Origin: Candidatus Aenigmatarchaeota archaeon
Lineage (GTDB): Archaea; Aenigmatarchaeota; Aenigmatarchaeia; CG10238-14; SCSR01
Assembly: GCA_030616125.1 (NCBI GenBank)
Contig: JAUWXZ010000034.1
Location: 1-6,442 of the forward strand
Reading direction: 5' to 3'
DNA: 6,442 bases
A program made the position numbers and the translations under genes. The notes under the pieces were generated by a model that worked only from the letters and a program-made list of their open reading frames with translations, was not told the DNA's origin and ran no database searches. The stretch's first letter is position 1; every line of letters starts with the position of its first letter. Below, one piece after another: positions 5,169-6,442 of the stretch.

Positions 5169-5219
5169 TTTCTACTAAAAAGAATGACATTACTTGAAGT
5201 TTTATTGGGGTTCTAACTT

Positions 5220-5330
5220 CGACTTTTTGTGCAGGACGGGGTTTTTGTGCAAAGCCCCTAAAACCAGGTTCTGTTAAGAACTCGGCTTACATGTCTATAA
5301 CGCAAAAATTGTTAAGAATCGGCTGGTTTT
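5220..5330 (+). repeat. Copy 2 of the modular intergenic repeat, potentially a structured RNA
   Basis: Blocks in order are CGACTTTTTGTGCAG (5220-5234), GTTTTTGTGCAAAGC (5241-5255) and AAACCAG (5261-5267). Then comes the hairpin GTTCT-GTTA-AGAAC (5268-5281) and TCGG. The second block is flanked by GGGG (5238-5241) and CCCC (5255-5258), giving an eight-pair stem if one G-U pair is allowed on the plus strand. AAAACCAG (5260-5267) is complementary to CTGGTTTT (5323-5330) and would enclose the 55 bases between. GTTAAGAACTCGGCT (5273-5287) recurs with one deletion at 5311-5324. The element lies between two divergent genes and could be an RNA gene, a leader or a binding site. Confidence 0.6.
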
Positions 5331-5371
5331 CTTTCGCCCTCTATGTAAGTAACTTTTTGAAAAATAAAACA

Positions 5372-5379
5372 TTTATTAA
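5372..5379 (+). promoter_or_regulatory. TATA box of the asparaginase-like/HAM1-like operon
   Basis: TTTATTAA is centred about 27 bases before the ATG at 5403 and about 18 before the ATG at 5394. The spacing favours a leaderless start at 5403. Confidence 0.5.
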
Positions 5380-5402
5380 GTTTGATAAAAATTATGATTA
5401 GT

Positions 5403-5900
5403 ATGGCAATCAAATTGTTCATCACGGGTGGAACTATTGATTGCGTATTCTATAAACCAGAAACAGACGAATATGAATTCAAAGAAACTCACATACCTAA
5501 AATGTTAAAACAGGCGAGGGTTACTTCTCCAATAGTTACAGAAAAATTAATGCTCAAAGACAGTAGAGAGATAACAAAAAAGGATCGAGAATTAATTCTT
5601 AAAAAATGTCGAGAAAGTAAAGAAGATAGAATAGTAATAACTCATGGCACATTTACCATGGTAGAAACAGCCAAATTCTTAGGACAAAAAATAAAAGACA
5701 AGACAATTGTTTTAACAGGGTCTATGGTTCCTTTTAATGAAGAAAACTCTGATGCACTTTTTAATTTAGGTTGTGCAGTGGCAGCTGTTCAAACTCTTCC
5801 GACAGGAGTTTACATAACGATGAACGGTAAAGTTTTCACCTGGGATAATGTCAGAGAGAACGAAGAACTTGATGAATTTGAAGAATTGAAAACTTCTTAA
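5403..5900 (+). CDS. Half-length asparaginase-like protein (N-terminal domain only)
   Basis: The 165-residue protein matches the N-terminal domain of L-asparaginase I/II-type enzymes. It has FITGGTID with the first nucleophile-position threonine (T11), RIVITHGTFTMVETA (77-90), TIVLTGSMVPF (101-111), SDALFNLGCAVAAVQ and GVYITMNGKVFTWDNV (135-150). Full enzymes are about 330 residues; the C-terminal domain is absent. The usual HGTDT is HGTFT, with F84 where the catalytic aspartate should be. The lysine expected after the NG strand appears as E152 by rough alignment. Activity on asparagine is therefore doubtful; some small homologues may naturally differ here. Upstream in-frame TTG 5382 and ATG 5394 are possible starts, but TATA spacing and family homology favour 5403. 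The HAM1-like gene follows after 12 bases. Confidence 0.83.
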   Translation: MAIKLFITGGTIDCVFYKPETDEYEFKETHIPKMLKQARVTSPIVTEKLMLKDSREITKKDRELILKKCRESKEDRIVITHGTFTMVETAKFLGQKIKDKTIVLTGSMVPFNEENSDALFNLGCAVAAVQTLPTGVYITMNGKVFTWDNVRENEELDEFEELKTS

Positions 5901-5912
5901 ATAAGTGGTAGA

Positions 5913-6442
5913 ATGTTGAAACAAATCCATTTTGCAACAAAAAACAAAGGAAAAGTAGATTCTGTTAGCAATACTTTATCCAAATTTGGCATTAAAGTTG
6001 TTCAAGTCTCATTAGAATTGCCTGAACCAAGAACCGATGATTTACGAAAAATTGCAAAGGAAAAGGTTTTGTTTGCTCATGAGCAGATCAAAAAACCTTG
6101 TATAGCTTTAGATGCAGGATTTTATATCCATTCCTTGAATGGTTTTCCTAAAACGTTTGTGAATCTCGCTTTAGAAACAATTGGTATCGAAGGTATTTTA
6201 AAATTAATTGAAGGGAAATCACGAGAATGTGAATTTAAAAACTGTTTGGTTTATTTTGATAGCAACCTCTCTGAGCCAATGTTTTTTGAATCAAATGTAA
6301 AAGGAATATTAAGCGAAGTTCCAAGGGGTGAAATGAAGGATTATTATTGGTCAGAGTTATTTCTAATTTTTATTCCACAAGGTGAAAACAAAACTTTAGC
6401 AGAAATGAGTTTTGATGAATATCATGAATGGAGAAATATAAG
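5913..6442 (+). CDS. Divergent HAM1/RdgB-family homologue, copy 2, 3' end outside the window
   Basis: The frame starts at ATG 5913 and is open to the window end, giving 176 residues of a protein that should be nearly complete. The HAM1 framework is visible: IHFATKNKGK (5-14), LDAGFYIHSLNGFP (66-79), TIGIEGILKLI (89-99), EVPRGEMKD (135-143) and FIPQGENKTLAEM (153-165). It shares YIHxLNxFP with copy 1, and the two look like paralogues. Several canonical motifs are changed: EDSGL is LDAGF, GFGYDPIF is replaced by YYWSELFLIF, and the EKN.ISHR region reads DEYHEWRN. It may bind or hydrolyse a different nucleotide, or be inactive. A GTGG before the start is a weak ribosome-binding candidate. Coupling to the asparaginase-like gene (12-base gap) suggests a joint function. 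Confidence 0.8.
   Translation, partial: MLKQIHFATKNKGKVDSVSNTLSKFGIKVVQVSLELPEPRTDDLRKIAKEKVLFAHEQIKKPCIALDAGFYIHSLNGFPKTFVNLALETIGIEGILKLIEGKSRECEFKNCLVYFDSNLSEPMFFESNVKGILSEVPRGEMKDYYWSELFLIFIPQGENKTLAEMSFDEYHEWRNI

Noticed and set aside
1..6442. CRISPR array to accompany the Cas4-like gene
   Set aside because: No regularly spaced direct repeats of 23 to 40 bases are present in the window. The intergenic repeats are few, diverged and in mixed orientations.

Overview
The window is AT-rich and looks archaeal. Several genes have a TATA-like box centred about 25 to 29 bases before the start codon and no ribosome-binding site, as expected for leaderless archaeal transcripts (clearest at 5161-5168, 3697-3706 and 5372-5379). 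One gene (2704-3219) has a Shine-Dalgarno match. The small gene sizes, many unknown short proteins and a half-length asparaginase-like protein would fit a DPANN-type archaeon. That placement is an inference with low confidence.

Left part (1-895): the C-terminal two thirds of a prephenate dehydratase (PheA) runs to 621. Two bases later a 29-codon frame begins that carries an NAD(P)-binding Rossmann signature and then stops. It is probably the stump of a prephenate dehydrogenase gene (tyrA). The stump is followed by an intergenic repeat element (728-885).

Middle part (896-4459): a run of small accessory genes. These are a zinc-ribbon protein (-), an unknown 74-residue protein (+), a Cas4/RecB-like PD-(D/E)XK nuclease and a GIY-YIG nuclease in one minus-strand operon, a two-CxxC protein (+), and two unknown minus-strand proteins. 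Between those last two lie a tRNA-3'-end-like fragment and an orphan 25-codon protein tail. The block is flanked by a 38-base inverted repeat (848-885 and 4540-4577, 34 of 38 identical). Two of its genes (2704 and 3827) share a near-identical promoter and upstream sequence.

Right part (4594-6442): two divergent HAM1/RdgB-family nucleotide pyrophosphatase homologues lie either side of a 165-residue asparaginase-like protein. The asparaginase-like gene and the second HAM1-like gene are 12 bases apart and probably cotranscribed. The first HAM1-like gene is divergent from them. The intergenic space between (5140-5402) holds a second copy of the modular repeat seen at 728-830.

The most unusual points are the modular intergenic repeat family with a hairpin that differs in sequence but keeps its pairing, the inverted-repeat-flanked nuclease block beside a broken tyrA, and the HAM1/asparaginase/HAM1 cluster with altered active-site motifs. 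No CRISPR array, rRNA or complete tRNA is visible.
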